Part shown: positions 11,977 to 23,916 of the stretch, piece after piece
Numbering within the stretch: the stretch's first letter is position 1
Layout: every line of letters starts with the position of its first letter
Assembly: GCF_036884655.1 (NCBI RefSeq)
Contig: NC_088345.1
Span: 28,065,501 to 28,129,500 of the forward strand
Reading direction: 5' to 3'
Source of the DNA: Musa acuminata AAA Group
Taxonomy: Eukaryota > Streptophyta > Magnoliopsida > Zingiberales > Musaceae
DNA length: 64,000 nucleotides
Notes under the pieces: model-generated
Told to the model about the DNA's origin: nothing
Seen by the model: the letters and a program-made list of their open reading frames with translations, nothing else
Database searches by the model: none
Translations under genes and position numbers: made by a program

Positions 11977-13606
11977 TGTTAGGATCGGAGCGGCACTAAG
12001 AGGGGGGGGAGGGTGAATTAGTGCAACGGTAAAGTGTGATAAACTTTTGACGATTTCAACACTTTCAAAATTTTCGTACGATAAAGGTAACGTTTTCGTT
12101 TGAAACTGTTTCGATTGTGTTTTAACTTGAAGAGATAAGTAAGACGGAGAGCAAGAAGTAGAGCATTAAAGTACAAATGGTTTGCAGTAATGTAAATGAC
12201 AATAAGTAAATGCAAACCAGAGATCACGTTGATTTTACAATGGTTCGGTCAAATGGCCTACATCCACTTGCGAGGCCCCTCTTCGATGAGGCTCCCACCT
12301 TCCACTAGCAAATCTCTTGAAATGGAAGGGCAAATACCCCTCTTACAACTTTTTACAAGCGGTTCACTCTCTTACAGATTTTCAGCAAGAAAGAAGGAGG
12401 TGAACACTAGCAAATTGAAAATAAGACTAGCAAAGATCTAAGACCTTTCTCTCAAACAATTGTTGCTCAAAAAGTTGTTATCTCAGTTGAGATTTGAGGG
12501 GTATTTATAGGCCTCAAGAGGATTCAAATTTGGGCTCCAAAATTTAAATTCTCTTTGGGTTCCCGATGCTAGCGGGGCCACCGCCTGTCAGTGGTAGTGC
12601 CACCGCCTGTCACTATCAGACATTGACAGTGCTGGGCAGTGCCATCGCCCAGTCAAGCGGTGCGACCGCCCAGCTCTCGGGTGCTGGGCGGTGCCACCGC
12701 CTAGGCCAATTCAGCTCACTGGTTGGGCTCCAAACTTGGCCCAAACCAGTCCGAACTCGGGCCCAATTGGCCCCTACTTCGGTTATAGGATTAATACCTA
12801 ATCCTAATCCTAATTAACATGCTAACTACGAATTTAAAGACATTTTCTAAGCTATTACAAAGTCCGTAAGTCAAGACTTCTTCCAGTGAGCTTTCGGCGA
12901 ACTTCCGGCGGTCTTCCGATAAACTCTCGGAAACCATTCTGCGGACTCCCGGCAAGCTCCTAGACTTCACGATTTGATCTTGGCGAGTTCCGATGAGCTT
13001 CTTCGGCAAGCTCCGTTCTTTCTCAGTGAGCTCCTCGAACTTCCAATAAACCTTCCAGCGAGCTTCCGAAAAACCCGTCGGTAAGCTCCCTACTCATTCT
13101 TAGCTAGTTCCGGCAGCATTCCCGACAAACCTTCGGACTTCCGTCGAACTCTCGAACTCGCAATGAATCCTTCGTGCTTGACTCCGACACTTTCTTTTGC
13201 TTTATGTCTTCATCGTTATCGTAGTTAATCCTACATACATAAGCAAAAACTCTACTCCGATCTAGACAATTATTATAAAGCGAATTGACATTCTGTTACC
13301 CGGCACGTCATTGGTTGGCGCTTCGTCCGATTCTTCGGCGCATCGTCCTCTCTTGCGGCTTGTTGCCCAATCGGCGGTTGACCTCCACAATGTCGATATC
13401 CTTGGCGCAATTCTGCTCTTGGCCCGATGCCCGACGTCCGAAGCCTTCTGCCATCCAATATCCTAACGTGATCTCCTCCGGCACAACGTCAATTCCTCCT
13501 ACCTTAATTGTCTAATCCTGATCGAGTAGACCTACATCACTCAAAATGCACTTAAACATAAACATAATTATCAATTGGTTTCATCATCAAAATACAAGAT
13601 TCAACA
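11977..13606 (-). mobile_element. 5' LTR of copia element C
   Basis: In plus reading it runs from TGTTAGGATCGGAGCGGCAC (11977) to AAGATTCAACA (13606). Reverse-complemented, this gives TGTTGAATCTTG...CCTAACA, the same ends as the LTRs at 15927 and 47759. It is 1630 bp, longer than those because of an extended CCGGCGA/CTTCCGGC-rich part (about 12850-13160). A TATA box (TATAAATA on the minus strand, 12502-12509) and imperfect GGCGGTGCCACCGCC hairpin motifs (12566-12710) are present. To its right the sequence switches at once to the chromovirus pol, so this element inserted into that pol. Confidence 0.88.
12502..12509 (-). promoter_or_regulatory. TATA box of the copia C LTR
   Basis: TATAAATA on the minus strand, in the context GAGGCCTATAAATACCCCTC, is shared with the LTRs of the 33-kb element. 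Confidence 0.7.
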
Positions 13607-15005
13607 GGAAGATCTAGAGACTAGTAAGATCATAAAAAAATTGGTGGAAGCACCAAGCTTCGTGGCTCATTACAATTGGGACTCAAAAGAATTACGTTAT
13701 AAGGGACGCATTGTGCTTGTGCCAAATTCTACTTGCATAAAGACCACCCTTAAAGAGATGCATTCCATACCTATTGTTGGGCACTCTAAGTTCCTTAGAA
13801 ACTATAAGAGAATTAAGCAAAATTTCTATTAAGTAGGGATGAAAAATATTGTTGCTAAATTTGTGGCACAATGTGATGTATGTCAACGACATAAAGGCGA
13901 GACAGTGGCAAGCCCCGGAAAGCTATAACCTCTACCCATCCCGGACTCAATATGGACTAATATATCAATGGACTTCATCGAAGGGCTTCCCTCATCATAA
14001 GAAAAAAGTACAATTCTTGTCGTGGTTGATCGTTTTACAAAGTATGCTCACTTTTGCGCTGTTCATAATCCCAACCCTGCTTCTAGTATTGCTCGAATCT
14101 TTATGGAGAATATTATAAAATTACATGGGATGCCGAGATCTATTGTAAGTGATCATGATAAGGTCTTCACAAATAAATTTTGGACAGAGTTATTCCAGAT
14201 GTAGGGCACTAAATTGAAAATGAGTATAGAATATTACTCATAAACCGACGGCCAGACTAAAGTGGTGAATAGGTGCTTGGAGATATACCTCAGATACTTC
14301 ACCAGTGACCAACCAAAAGAGTGGACAAAGTTGCTTCCCTAGGCCGAGTGGTGGTATAATACAACTTATTATTCATCTACAAAATGTACTCCCTTTGAGG
14401 CTATGTATGGTCGACCTCCCCCTGTGATCCCAAAATATGTGTTGGGAACCTCTAAAGTAGAACAAGTAGACAAGGAACTATAGGACAAAGATAAAATGCT
14501 GAAGTTACTAAAAGATAATCTCATTGTAGCCTAAGAAAGGATGAAACAATAATATGATAAACACAAAGGCAAAAGAGAATTTTCAGTAGGAGATTAGGTC
14601 TTCCTATGGCTCTAGCTATTCAAGCAAACATTAATCCAGACCGGTGCATCTATGAAGCTTTCACCTCGATTCTATGGATCCTACCAAATTTTAGAGCACA
14701 TTGGAGTAGTAGCATATAGATTAGACTTACCTGCTAGCTCCCGAATTCATCTAGTCTTCCATGTGTCATGTTTAAAGCTCAAGCTGGGACAAAACGAGAT
14801 AGCCCAAAGCCATCTACCAAATATGACTACCCAAGGAGAACTCCAGACCTAGCGGAGTGCCATTATTGATCGACGGATTGTGACTCAATGACGATGACCT
14901 ACTACTAAAGTGCTAATATAGTGGGCGAACCTACCAGCAGAAGATGCCACTTGGGAAACTATGACGACTTGAAGATCAAATTTTTAGAATTCATGGATCG
15001 TCAAC
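13607..15005 (+). pseudogene. Chromovirus pol 3' half: integrase and chromodomain, decayed
   Basis: The fragment starts inside the integrase zinc-binding region (13607-13832), runs through the core (DRFTKYAHFCAVH and IVSDHDKVFTNKFW at 14022-14204, and the region around [17 protein letters not shown]), then the C-terminal domain (KLSPRFYGSYQILEHIGVVA, from 14652). It ends in a chromodomain-like stretch (ANLPAEDATWE) near 14930-14965. About a dozen in-frame stops interrupt it, mostly where TAG or TAA replaces an expected Gln or Trp codon. Integrases of this type insert cDNA into the genome and the chromodomain biases target choice. The 5' part was displaced by insertion of copia element C and is not in the window. 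Confidence 0.85.
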
Positions 15006-15039
15006 CTCGAGAACAAGGCTGATTTGAGGAGAACGGGTA

Positions 15040-15416
15040 TGTTAGGACTCTAGCTATAAGTGTCCTAATTAAATTTTATTAAAAGGGGCATTCATGTAAA
15101 ACCTACCTAGCCGACCCCTATTAAAGAGATGAAGAGGTTGGCTAGGGTTAGGGTTAGTTAGGAGGTTGCTTCTTAGAGTAGGAGTCTTATTAAGAGTTGG
15201 TTAGAAGTAGTAGTCTTTAGTAGGAGTCCTATTACGAGTTAGGGTTTAGAAGCCCTATAAATAGTCATGTATTCATCCTCTTTTGACAAGCAATAGATGA
15301 ATCTTCTTAGTAGTCTTTCAGTAGTAATTTAGAGGAACGAACCCCTATAGAGTTGCAAAGAGGCCGATCCCCTAAAGAGATTAACCCCATGCTTAGAATC
15401 TGCTAGGGTTCTAACA
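15040..15416 (+). mobile_element. 3' LTR (377 bp) of the decayed chromovirus
   Basis: It starts TGTTAGGACTCTAGC just after a purine-rich tract (GAGGAGAACGGGTA) and ends GGGTTCTAACA. A TATA box (TATAAATAG, 15256-15264) lies about 215 bp in. The right edge at 15416 coincides exactly with the point where an unrelated minus-strand copia gag begins, which supports the boundary. Confidence 0.85.
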
Positions 15417-15790
15417 TTCTGAACCGGTGTCCCCTTAGTCATCTTGGGATAGAAGAGACACTTGGATATCTCATATCACTAAGTCATTCGTTGTTCCTCA
15501 AATAGTTTATGGAATTATAGGAGAATAGATTTGGCATCCATCTTTTCATGCTGCTTCTATAACTCAAGAGTCATGAAGCCCAACATATAACACTGAGTAA
15601 GAGTAGAGTCATTTATGTACTTCACGTAGCGAGTGATCACATCCTCGCTTGCCCCTTCATCGGGTATAGGCATCACTATATCAAGGACATATGCAATTTT
15701 CTCCACCGTGAGAACAATTCTTAAGTTGTGGAGCTAATCCATATAATTTGGACCAGTGAGGTAGTTGACATCAAGTATGCCATGTAAGGG
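15417..15790 (-). pseudogene. Copia B gag fragment
   Basis: This was found by reading the minus strand directly; no long ORF marks it. It encodes a recognisable Ty1/copia gag (UBN2-type) with words such as LTGPNYMD, LHNLRIVLTVEKIAYVLD, YVKYINDSTLTQCYMLGFMT and KQHEKMDAKSILL. It has several in-frame stops, most at positions where this family usually has Trp or Gln. It is cut at 15416 by the chromovirus LTR. It is probably the continuation of copia element B, whose 5' LTR and leader lie at 49018-51333 on the other side of the 33-kb insertion. Confidence 0.75.
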
Positions 15791-16469
15791 ATTTGAAAGT
15801 GATATTTTCATAAAATAAAGATGCAGCATAAATAAATAACATGTAAATTTCATAGAAAAATAAATAAATAAAATATGAACATCTACCTTAAATAAATAAA
15901 GTGACATTATTTTTCTAGTGAGTCACTATTGAATCTCGGATTTTGATGATAAAATCAATTGATGAGTTAATTGATCTAATCCATATTATTGAGTTAAGTA
16001 TGCAGGATTAACTATGATAACCAGAAAACATAAAGCAAGAATACTGGAGTCAAGTTTGATGGATGTTTAAGAGTCCGAAGAATCATCGGAGATGCTGCCG
16101 GAACCAACCGAGAAGAAATCGGGAACATGTCGGAATTTTTGGAAGTTCACTGAAGAGATCGTCGGAGGTTCGTGAAGATCACCGAGAAGGCTCAGCTACT
16201 CGTTGAAGTCATCACAAGATCGGGAGCTTGCAGGGAGTCTGTCGGAAGAAATCCGAGGGCATATCGGAAGTTCGCCGGAAGTTCGTCGGAAAGCTCGCCG
16301 GAACAAGACTCGACGTTCGCGGTTGAAAACTTGCTTGGGATGTTTTTAGTTATGTAGTTCACATGTAATTAGGATTAGGATTAAAAGATAATCCTATATC
16401 CTGGTTAGGGGCCAACTAGGCCCAAAATTAGACTTGGTTTGGACTGAACTTAAAGCCCAACCTATGAAC

Positions 16470-16665
16470 CGAAGGGTCTGGCGGTGGCACCGCCCAGCAC
16501 CCGAGAGCCAAGCAGTGGCACCGTCTGGTTGGGCGGTGGCACCGCCCAGCACCCGAGAGCCAGGCGGTGGCACCGCTTGGCTGGGCGGTGGCATCGCCAG
16601 TACACTATCAGCGTCAAACACTAACAGGAGGTGGCACCGCCACTAACAGGCGATAGCACCGCCAG
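16470..16665 (+). repeat. GGCGGTGGCACCGCC hairpin-motif cluster in the LTR
   Basis: Five or six perfect or near-perfect copies of GGCGGTG-G-CACCGCC (7-bp inverted arms, 1-bp centre) lie within 200 bp upstream of the TATA box, mixed with CAGCACCCGAGAGCCAGG words. The same cluster recurs in every array unit, in the 3' LTR (about 48311-48445), in the copia C LTR and in the pol-env spacer (35510-35660). Confidence 0.85.
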
Positions 16666-16725
16666 CATCGGGAACCAAAGAGAATTCAAATTTTGGAGCC
16701 CAAATTTAAATCCTCTTGAGGCCTA

Positions 16726-16733
16726 TAAATATC
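16726..16733 (+). promoter_or_regulatory. LTR TATA box
   Basis: TATAAATA in the context GAGGCCTATAAATATCTCGC lies downstream of the hairpin cluster and about 500 bp before the primer site. It is repeated at the same offset (unit start + 424) in all nine array units. Confidence 0.7.
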
Positions 16734-17233
16734 TCGCAATTCTCAACTGAGATTACAACTTTTTAAGAAGCAATTGATTGAGAGAAAAGTCTTAGAAAAG
16801 TCTTAGCAAGTCTTGTTTTCAATTTGCTAGAGTGCTCACCTCCTTCTTTCTTGCTAAAAATTTGTAAGAGTGTGAACCGCTTGTAAAAAGTTATAAGAAG
16901 GGTATTTGCCCTTCCCCTTCTAGAGATTTGCTAGTGGAAGGTGGGAGCCTTATCGAAGAGGGCCTCGCAAGTGGATGTAGGTCATTTGACCGAACCACTT
17001 TAAAATCGGCATGATCTCTGGTTTGCATTTCATTATTGCTATTTACATTACTGCAAACATTCTTAAGTGCTTTATTTCCTCATTACCTTTGTTGCATACC
17101 TTTACGAACACGCGTTCAAGTTAAGCTTTTCGAGTTTGATTTTTATTGTATCAAAGATTTGTTGAAACTAAAATTTTAATCCGTTGCACTAATTCACCCC
17201 CCCTCCTCTTAGTGCCGCTCCGATCCTAACAAT

Positions 17234-17245
17234 TGGTATCAGAGC
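17234..17245 (+). other. Primer binding site (initiator Met tRNA)
   Basis: TGGTATCAGAGC lies two bases after the LTR end. The same site recurs at unit start + 932 in the repeats (for example 18897). Confidence 0.95.
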
Positions 17246-17283
17246 TAGGCTCACTCTCATATTTGGTTTAATACCCAAGAGAG

Positions 17284-18012
17284 ATGGCTTACTCCAGCAT
17301 ACATGAGGGTCATTCTATCACACGTCCACCCATGTTTAATAGGTCGGATTATACTTATTGGAAGACTTGTATAAGGATCTTTCTTATTTCCATGGATTTC
17401 GAGCTTTGGACTATTGACGAAAATGGATTTCAAAAATCTTCTCTTCCGATCAGCGAATGGAATGAATCAGAGAAGAAGGTTTTTGCTTTAAACGCAAAGG
17501 CTATGAATGCCTTGTTTTGTGCACTAGACAAAAATGAATTTAATCGTGTTTCAATTTATGATTCGGCTTTTGATATTTGGAGAACTCTTGAGGTCACTCA
17601 TGAAGGCACTAGCCAGGTGAAAGAGTCCAAAATCAACAGCCTTGTGCACTCTTACAAACTCTTCCGAATGAAACCAAGTGAGTCCATCGGAGATATGTAT
17701 ACCCGATTAATGGATGTCATCAATGGATTCAAAGCTTTTGGTAAAGATTTTACTAACTTTGAACTAAGAACTAAAATCTTAAGATCCCGCCCTAAAAGTT
17801 GGGATCCAAAAGTTACGGTCATTCAAGAGGCCAAAGACCTTAAAACATTCCCTCTTGAAGAACTTATTGGATCTCTAATGACCTACGAAATCACATGTCA
17901 AGCTCATGACGAGCTCGAGAACCCTCTTTTCCAAAAAATAGGAAGGATATGGCACTCACATCACAACAAGACTCGACGTTCGCGGTTGAAAACTTGCTTG
18001 GGATGTTTTTAG
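17284..18012 (+). pseudogene. gag copy 1 (array unit 1), frameshifted
   Basis: This is the first gag after the true 5' LTR. The N-terminal Sirevirus-type gag (UBN2-like, YTYWKTCIRIF near residue 24) is open. Two extra T residues after the ENPL codons (about 17926) shift the frame, and the reading then runs through the junction into LTR sequence and stops at 18012. Private changes are Asp45 (Val elsewhere) and Gln111 (Arg elsewhere); Met143/Phe149/Phe152 are shared with units 4 and 5. Because of the array, this copy is cut off from the downstream gag zinc knuckle. Confidence 0.85.
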
Positions 18013-18946
18013 TTATGTAGTTCACATGTAATTAGGATTAGGATTAAAAGATAATCCTATATCCTGGTTAGGGGCCAACTAGGCCCAAAATTAGACTTGG
18101 TTTGGACTGAACTTAAAGCCCAACCTATGAACCGAAGGGTCTGGCGGTGGCACCGACCAGCACCCGAGAGCCAGGCAGTGGCACCGTCTGGTTGGGCGGT
18201 GGCACCGCCCAGCACCCGAGAGCCAGGCGGTGGCACCGCTTGGCTGGGCGGTGGCATCGCCAGTACACTATCAGTGTCAAACACTAACAGGAGGTGGCAC
18301 CGCCACTAACAGGCGATAGCACCGCCAGCATCGGGAACCAAAGAGAATTCAAATTTTGGAGCCCAAATTTAAATCCTCTTGAGGCCTATAAATATCTCGC
18401 AATTCTCAACTGAGATTACAACTTTTTGAGAAGCAATTGATTGAGAGAAAAGTCTTAGAAAAGTCTTAGCAAGTCTTGTTTTCAATTTGCTAGAGTGCTC
18501 ACCTCCTTCTTTCTTGCTAAAAATTTGTAAGAGTGTGAACCGCTTGTAAAAAGTTATAAGAAGGGTATTTGCCCTTCCCCTTCTAGAGATTTGCTAGTGG
18601 AATGTGGGAGCCTTATCGAAGAGGGCCTCGCAAGTGGATGTAGGTCATTTGACCGAACCACTTTAAAATCGGCATGATCTCTGGTTTGCATTTCATTATT
18701 GCTATTTACATTACTGCAAACATTCTTAAGTGCTTTATTTCCTCATTACCTTTGCTGCATACCTTTACGAACACGCGTTCAAGTTAAGCTTTTCGAGTTT
18801 GATTTTTATTGTATCAAAGATTTGTTGAAACTAAAATTTTAATCCGTTGCACTAATTCACCCCCCCTCCTCTTTGTGCCGCTCTGATCCTAACAATTGGT
18901 ATCAGAGCTAGGCTCACTCTCATATTTGGTTTAATACCCAAGAGAG

Positions 18947-19681
18947 ATGGCTTACTCCGGCATACATGAGGGTCATTCTATCACACGTCCACCCATGTTT
19001 AATAGGTCGGATTATACTTATTGGAAGACTTGTATAAGGATCTTTCTTATTTCCATGGATTTCGAGCTTAGGACTATTGTCGAAAATGGATTTCAAAAAT
19101 CTTCTCTTCCGATCAGCGAATGGAATGAATCGGAGAAGAAGGTTTTTGTTTTAAACGCAAAGGCTATGAATGCCTTGTTTTGTGCACTAGACAAAAATGA
19201 ATTTAATCGTGTTTCAATTTATGATTCGGCTTTTGATATTTGGAGAACTCTTGAGGTCACTCATGAAGGCACTAGCCGAGTGAAAGAGTCCAAAATCAAC
19301 AGCCTTGTGCACTCTTACAAACTCTTCCGAATGAAACCAAGTGAGTCCATCGGAGATATGTATACCCGATTAACGGATGTCATCAATGGACTCAAAGCTC
19401 TTGGTAAAGATTTTACTAACTTTGAACTAAGAACTAAAATCTTAAGATCCCCCCCTAAAAGTTGGGATCCAAAAGTTACGGTCATTCAAGAGGCCAAAGA
19501 CCTTAAAACATTCCCTCTTGAAGAACTTATTGGGTCTCTAAAGACCTACGAAATCACATGTCAAGCTCATGACGAGCTCGAGAACCCTCTTCCAAAAAAC
19601 AGGAAGGATATGGCACTCACATCACAACAAGACTCGACGTTCGCGGTTGAAAACTTGCTTGGGATGTTTTTAGTTATGTAG
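18947..19681 (+). pseudogene. gag copy 2 (array unit 2), fused to LTR
   Basis: A 244-codon frame: gag residues 1-226, then about 17 codons read from LTR sequence (tail ending NLLGMFLVM). It lacks the zinc knuckle. Arg42 and Val68 are shared only with unit 3; Pro169 and Lys199 are private. The leader and primer site upstream (18897) are intact. Confidence 0.85.
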
Positions 19682-20607
19682 TTCACATGTAATTAGGATT
19701 AGGATTAAAAGATAATCCTATATCCTGGTTAGGGGCCAACTGGGCCCAAAATTAGACTTGGTTTGGACTGAACTTAAAGCCTAACCTATGAACCGAAGGG
19801 TCTGGCGGTGGCACCGCCCAGCATCCGAGAGCTAGGCAGTGGCACCGTCTGGTTGGGCGGTGGCACCGCCCAGCACCCGAGAGCCAGGCGGTGGCACCGC
19901 TTGGCTGGGCGGTGGCATCGCCAGTACACTATCAGTGTCAAACACTAACAGGAGGTGGCACCGCCACTAACAGGCGATAGCACCGCCAGCATCGGGAACC
20001 AAAGAGAATTCAAATTTTGGAGCCCAAATTTAAATCCTCTTGAGGCCTATAAATATCTCGCAATTCTCAACTGAGATTACAACTTTTTGAGAAGCAATTG
20101 ATTGAGAGAAAAGTCTTAGAAAAGTCTTAGCAAGTCTTGTTTTCAATTTGCTAGAGTGCTCACCTCCTTCTTTCTTGCTAAAAATTTGTAAGAGTGTGAA
20201 CCGCTTGTAAAAAGTTATAAGAAGGGTATTTGCCCTTCCCCTTCTAGAGATTTGCTAGTGGAAGGTGGGAGCCTTATCGAAGAGGGCCTCGCAAGTGGAT
20301 GTAGGTCATTTGACCGAACCACTTTAAAATCGGCATGATCTCTGGTTTGCATTTCATTATTGCTATTTACATTACTGCAAACATTCTTAAGTGCTTTATT
20401 TCCTCATTACCTTTGCTGCATACCTTTACGAACACGCGTTCAAGTTAAGCTTTTCGAGTTTGATTTTTATTGTATCAAAGATTTGTTGAAACTAAAATTT
20501 TAATCCGTTGCACTAATTCACCCCCCCTCCTCTTAGTGCCGCTCTGATCCTAACAATTGGTATCAGAGCTAGGCTCACTCTCATATTTGGTTTAATACCC
20601 AAGAGAG

Positions 20608-21342
20608 ATGGCTTACTCCGGCATACATGAGGGTCATTCTATCACACGTCCACCCATGTTTAATAGGTCGGATTATACTTATTGGAAGACTTGTATAAGG
20701 ATCTTTCTTATTTCCATGGATTTCGAGCTTAGGACTATTGTCGAAAATGGATTTCAAAAATCTTCTCTTCCGATCAGCGAATGGAATGAATCGGAGAAGA
20801 AGGTTTTTGTTTTAAACGCAAAGGCTATGAATGCCTTGTTTTGTGCACTAGACAAAAATGAATTTAATCGTGTTTCAATTTATGATTCGGCTTTTGATAT
20901 TTGGAGAACTCTTGAGGTCACTCATGAAGGCACTAGCCGAGTGAAAGAGTCCAAAATCAACAGCCTTGTGCACTCTTACAAACTCTTCCGAATGAAACCA
21001 AGTGAGTCCATCGGAGATATGTATACCCGATTAACGGATGTCATCAATGGACTCAAAGCTCTTGGTAAAGATTTTACTAACTTTGAACTAAGAACTAAAA
21101 TCATAAGATCCCGCCCTAAAAGTTGGGATCCAAAAGTTACGGTCATTCAAGAGGCCAAAGACCTTAAAACATTCCCTCTTGAAGAACTTATTGGGTCTCT
21201 AATGACCTACGAAATCACATGTCAAGCTCATGACGAGCTCGAGAACCCTCTTCCAAAAAACAGGAAGGATATGGCACTCACATCACTACAAGACTCGACG
21301 TTCGCGGTTGAAAACTTGCTTGGGATGTTTTTAGTTATGTAG
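20608..21342 (+). pseudogene. gag copy 3 (array unit 3), fused to LTR
   Basis: The same 244-codon gag-LTR fusion as unit 2, with Arg42 and Val68 in common and Ile166 private. Its junction has TACAAG instead of AACAAG (Leu in place of Gln), the only base change seen at any junction. Confidence 0.85.
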
Positions 21343-22255
21343 TTCACATGTAATTAGGATTAGGATTAAAAGATAATCCTATATCCTGGTTAGGGGCCAA
21401 CTGGGCCCAAAATTAGACTTGGTTTGGACTGAACTTAAAGCCCAACCTATGAACCGAAGGGTCTGGCGGTGGCACCGCCCAGCACCCGAGAGCTAGGCAG
21501 TGGCACCGTCTGGTTGGGCGGTGGCACCGCCCAGCACCCGAGAGCCAGGCGGTGGCACCGCTTGGCTGGGCGGTGGCATCGCCAGTACACTATCAGTGTC
21601 AAACACTAACAGGAGGTGGCACCGCCACTAACAGGCGATAGCACCGCCAGCATCGGGAACCAAAGAGAATTCAAATTTTGGAGCCCAAATTTAAATCCTC
21701 TTGAGGCCTATAAATATCTCGCAATTCTCAACTGAGATTACAACTTTTTGAGAAGCAATTGATTGAGAGAAAAGTCTTAAAAAAGTCTTAGCAAGTCTTG
21801 TTTTCAATTTGCTAGAGTGCTCACCTCCTTCTTTCTTGCTAAAAATTTGTAAGAGTGTGAACCGCTTGTAAAAAGTTATAAGAAGGGTATTTGCCCTTCC
21901 CCTTCTAGAGATTTGCTAGTGGAAGGTGGGAGCCTTATCGAAGAGGGCCTCGCAAGTGGATGTAGGTCATTTGATCGAACCACTTTAAAATCTGCATGAT
22001 CTCTGGTTTGCATTTCATTATTGCTATTTACATTACTGCAAACATTCTTAAGTGCTTTATTTCCTCATTACCTTTACGAACACGCGTTCAAGTTAAGCTT
22101 TTCGAGTTTGATTTTTATTGTATCAAAGATTTGTTGAAACTAAAATTTTAATCCGTTGCACTAATTCACCCCCCCTCCTCTTAGTGCCGCTCCGATCCTA
22201 ACAATTGGTATCAGAGCTAGGCTCACTCTCATATTTGGTTTAATACCCAAGAGAG

Positions 22256-22990
22256 ATGGCTTACTCCGGCATACATGAGGGTCATTCTATCACACGTCCA
22301 CCCATGTTTAATAGGTCGGATTATACTTATTGGAAGACTTGTATAAGGATCTTTCTTATTTCCATGGATTTCGAGCTTTGGACTATTGTCGAAAATGGAT
22401 TTCAAAAATCTTCTCTTCCGATCAGCGAATGGAATGAATCGGAGAAGAAGGTTTTTGCTTTAAACGCAAAGGCTATGAATGCCTTGTTTTGTGCACTAGA
22501 CAAAATTGAATTTAATCGTGTTTCAATTTATGATTCGGCTTTTGATATTTGGAGAACTCTTGAGGTCACTCATGAAGGCACTAGCCGAGTGAAAGAGTCC
22601 AAAATCAACAGCCTTGTGCACTCTTACAAACTCTTCCGAATGAAACCAAGTGAGTCCATCGGAGATATGTATACCCGATTAATGGATGTCATCAATGGAT
22701 TCAAAGCTTTTGGTAAAGATTTTACTAACTTTGAACTAAGAACTAAAATCTTAAGATCCCGCCCTAAAAGTTGGGATCCAAAAGTTACGGTCATTCAAGA
22801 GGCCAAAGACCTTAAAACATTCCCTGTTGAAGAACTTATTGGATCTCTAATGACCTACGAAATCACATGTCAAGCTCATGACGAGCTCGAGAACCCTCTT
22901 CCAAAAAATAGGAAGGATATGGCACTCACATCACAACAAGACTCGACGTTCGCGGTTGAAAACTTGCTTGGGATGTTTTTAGTTATGTAG
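22256..22990 (+). pseudogene. gag copy 4 (array unit 4), fused to LTR
   Basis: A 244-codon gag-LTR fusion. Ile84 and Val191 are private; Met143/Phe149/Phe152 link it to units 1 and 5. The unit is 13 bp short: one ACCTTT-flanked segment in the leader-side LTR (about 22070) was deleted between short direct repeats, which does not touch gag. Confidence 0.85.
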
Positions 22991-23916
22991 TTCACATGTA
23001 ATTAGGATTAGGATTAAAAGATAATCCTATATCCTGGTTAGGGGCCAACTGGGCCCAAAATTAGACTTGGTTTGGACTGAACTTAAAGCCCAACCTATGA
23101 ACCGAAGGGTCTGGCGGTGGCACCGCCCAGCACTCGAGAGCCAGGCAGTGGCACCGTCTGGTTGGGCGGTGGCACCGCCCAGCACCCGAGAGCCAGGCGG
23201 TGGCACCGCTTGGCTGGGCGGTGGCATCGCCAGTACACTATCAGTGTCAAACACTAACAGGAGGTGGCACCGCCACTAACAGGCGATAGCACCGCCAGCA
23301 TCGGGAACCAAAGAGAATTCAAATTTTGGAGCCCAAATTTAAATCCTCTTGAGGCCTATAAATATCTCGCAATTCTCAACTGAGATTACAACTTTTTGAG
23401 AAGCAATTGATTGAGAGAAAAGTCTTAGAAAAGTCTTAGCAAGTCTTGTTTTCAATTTGCTAGAGTGCTCACCTCCTTCTTTCTTGCTAAAAATTTGTAA
23501 GAGTGTGAACCGCTTGTAAAAAGTTATAAGAAGGGTATTTGCCCTTCCCCTTCTAGAGATTTGCTAGTGGAAGGTGGGAGCCTTATCGAAGAGGGCCTCG
23601 CAAGTGGATGTAGGTCATTTGATCGAACCACTTTAAAATCGGCATGATCTCTGGTTTGCATTTCATTATTGCTATTTACATTACTGCAAACATTCTTAAG
23701 TGCTTTATTTCCTCATTACCTTTGCTGCATACCTTTACGAACACGCGTTCAAGTTAAGCTTTTCGAGTTTGATTTTTATTGTATCAAAGATTTGTTGAAA
23801 CTAAAATTTTAATCCGTTGCACTAATTCACCCCCCCTCCTCTTAGTGCCGCTCCGATCCTAACAATTGGTATCAGAGCTAGGCTCACTCTCATATTTGGT
23901 TTAATACCCAAGAGAG

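Larger units (their letters stand above)
15927..17231 (+). mobile_element. 5' LTR of the Sirevirus-like element
   Basis: It is 1305 bp; the 3' LTR is 1254 bp, and the difference is largely one extra block of the GGCGGTGGCACCGCC hairpin region. It carries a TATA box at 16726-16733 and hairpin motifs at about 16470-16660. The first 375 bp (15927-16301) are not part of the tandem array; from 16302 onwards the LTR is included in every repeat unit. Confidence 0.9.

Noticed and set aside
15143..15157. Telomere-like TAGGGTTAGGGTTAG
   Set aside because: Only about two TTTAGGG-like units, inside the 377-bp chromovirus LTR; far too short to be an interstitial telomere.
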